From positions 284,455 through 348,454 of the forward strand of contig JAHDDH010000001.1 in assembly GCA_020629455.1 (NCBI GenBank): a stretch of 64,000 bases of DNA, in the 5' to 3' direction. Both the position numbers and the translations under genes were made by a program. Each line of letters opens with the position of its first letter. Positions within the stretch are counted from its first letter, which is position 1. This stretch comes from Cytophagales bacterium. Its GTDB lineage: Bacteria; Bacteroidota; Bacteroidia; Cytophagales; Amoebophilaceae. Positions 62,520 to 64,000 of this stretch are shown in pieces. The notes below the pieces were generated by a model that was given only the letters and a program-made list of their open reading frames with translations, was not told where the DNA came from and did no database searches.

Positions 62520-62534
62520 TATTTAATTCAATTT

Positions 62535-62984
62535 TTATTCTTCGAAATAATATGAAAAATGCTCTTTGACATCTTCTAGCGTACATGTTCTTTCATCGTA
62601 GCCTAAGCCTCTAAATTCTATCAAATCTTCCATACTGATACATAAATTTTTAATTGCTGTTTGTAGGAGCACATATCCTTCTTTTTCTTTTTTTCTTATC
62701 ACTATTCGATGATACACTATATATTTTATAATTTCCCAATTTTGTTCTGCGGTATTCTCTGTCTTTTGTATTTCTCCTACTATGACTTCTGGATTTATTT
62801 TTTCTAGTGGATTTGCTTTATTTGGGTTTTTCTCTAATTCGTGATATAAACTAAAAATATTTAGTGCTTTCGATGCCCTTATCATAGTATGATATGTATT
62901 TGTTCGATAATTTTTTCTTTCTGTATTTCCTTGACAAGAAATTATAAGGCTTATAGTCAGTATAGCATTAATATAGTTTTTCAT
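62535..62984 (-). CDS. Small lipoprotein; candidate immunity/partner protein
   Basis: 149 aa; signal plus lipobox ILTISLIISC; start codon overlaps the upstream deaminase-like ORF stop by 4 nt. Confidence 0.6.
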   Translation of the reverse strand: MKNYINAILTISLIISCQGNTERKNYRTNTYHTMIRASKALNIFSLYHELEKNPNKANPLEKINPEVIVGEIQKTENTAEQNWEIIKYIVYHRIVIRKKEKEGYVLLQTAIKNLCISMEDLIEFRGLGYDERTCTLEDVKEHFSYYFEE

Positions 62985-64000
62985 GAATCTAAATTATATT
63001 CCCAACTTAAGTTTGTTGGTAGATTTTGTTGTGTTGTTTTCCTATTTATTGTTTTTGAAGGGGAAACGTACAGTATTTGTTTTTTATGTTTTTTTACATA
63101 TGCTTTCATTTTCTTAGAACAGTCTGAACATGCCTTTAACTTGGATACCATTACTATGTATTTTTTATTGGGATATCTTTCTTCTATATCATATATAACT
63201 TGCATTTCTGTGTGTGCTAAATCTTGGGCTATATAATCAGGAAAATCAACATTCATAGTTTCATTATATAATTTTTTTAACCAAGAATCATCCTTGAATT
63301 GTTGATTAAATTCTTTAAGTGAACTTTTAAAATTATCTATACATTTTCTTTTTTCTTTATCATCTAGTTTTAGAACCAATTTACAAAGAGAATTATAGCA
63401 TTTATATTCTTCCAATTTATTGTCTACATCTTTCAGTTTATCGCTGGATGAAGAATAGCTTAAATTCCAACCGGTAATATACGCGCATGGCCTTACCAGC
63501 TGACAATCTTTAAAATCTTGCTCACATGTATATGCATACAATACATTTTTTTGACGCATTATCTGTTTATCAAAAACTATAAATTTTTTAAATTCTATCA
63601 TATTGTTCAGTATATATCCATTTGTATCTTCGTCTTTGGTTATACTTATTACCGCTTTATCATCTATACAGCCTTTATATCCCTTACCTACACATTCATT
63701 ATCTACACCTTCACTCTCTTCTTGTATTGCTTTTATCATTTTACCACCACTATTTTCTTTTGAATCTTCACTACTCGATTTTTTAGTTTTTTCATTTCTC
63801 AAATTCCCTTTTTTTTTACTATATCTATTACCACCTGTTTTCGTACTACGAACACGACTATGACCTGTAGTAGTTTTTTGTGTCCGTGTACTTCTACCCA
63901 ACTCCCTTTCATTATCCTCCACCTCTTCTCTCGTTTTTAAAAACTCATCTTCATTCACAACCACTTTTTGATCGTTGGTTAATTTTTGATCTTTTACATC
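62981..64000 (-). CDS. C-terminal part of a larger protein ending in a deaminase-superfamily-like toxin/effector domain; N-terminus off the right edge
   Basis: HTEMQVI (HxE at 63206-63214) and SKLKACSDCSKKM (CxxC at 63119-63130); the frame stays open from 63964 to 64000 (DVKDQKLTNDQKVVVNED) so the GTG start in the track is probably not the true start. Confidence 0.65.
   Translation of the reverse strand, partial: DVKDQKLTNDQKVVVNEDEFLKTREEVEDNERELGRSTRTQKTTTGHSRVRSTKTGGNRYSKKKGNLRNEKTKKSSSEDSKENSGGKMIKAIQEESEGVDNECVGKGYKGCIDDKAVISITKDEDTNGYILNNMIEFKKFIVFDKQIMRQKNVLYAYTCEQDFKDCQLVRPCAYITGWNLSYSSSSDKLKDVDNKLEEYKCYNSLCKLVLKLDDKEKRKCIDNFKSSLKEFNQQFKDDSWLKKLYNETMNVDFPDYIAQDLAHTEMQVIYDIEERYPNKKYIVMVSKLKACSDCSKKMKAYVKKHKKQILYVSPSKTINRKTTQQNLPTNLSWEYNLDS

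Overview
AT-rich chromosomal window from a reduced genome. Gene content and family-level similarity suggest a Gram-negative Bacteroidetes (Cytophagales/Amoebophilaceae-like) symbiont; this placement is inference. About 62 kb is dense housekeeping sequence: pnp, rpsO, rplI-rpsR-rpsF, rpsA, recG, recQ, ligA, topA, gyrB, dnaB, ftsY, mnmA, tsaB, tsaC, envelope and lipid-export genes, ccmF, pyrF, carA, pyrH, dapA, nadE, ribD. There are two tRNAs (Cys-GCA, Lys-TTT). The respiratory complex I genes are scattered over four loci (nuoM, nuoHIJ, nuoC, nuoN). Three observations stand out. (1) At the right edge, after a GC-only palindrome, an accessory operon encodes the C-terminal part of a large protein with a nucleic-acid-deaminase-like motif layout (HTE...CSDC). 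It overlaps by 4 nt a small lipoprotein, giving a candidate toxin/effector plus immunity pair. (2) One ORF fuses a ProP-like MFS transporter to a SpoT-type HD (p)ppGpp-hydrolase domain whose metal-binding and catalytic residues all appear present. (3) 16-17 nt poly(A/T) tracts lie inside otherwise intact genes, including nuoI. I also note alternative hairpins upstream of dapA and a 96-bp in-frame tandem repeat in a Pro-rich envelope protein. No CRISPR array, rRNA or transposase was recognised. All product calls come from reading the sequence and translations, without database searches.
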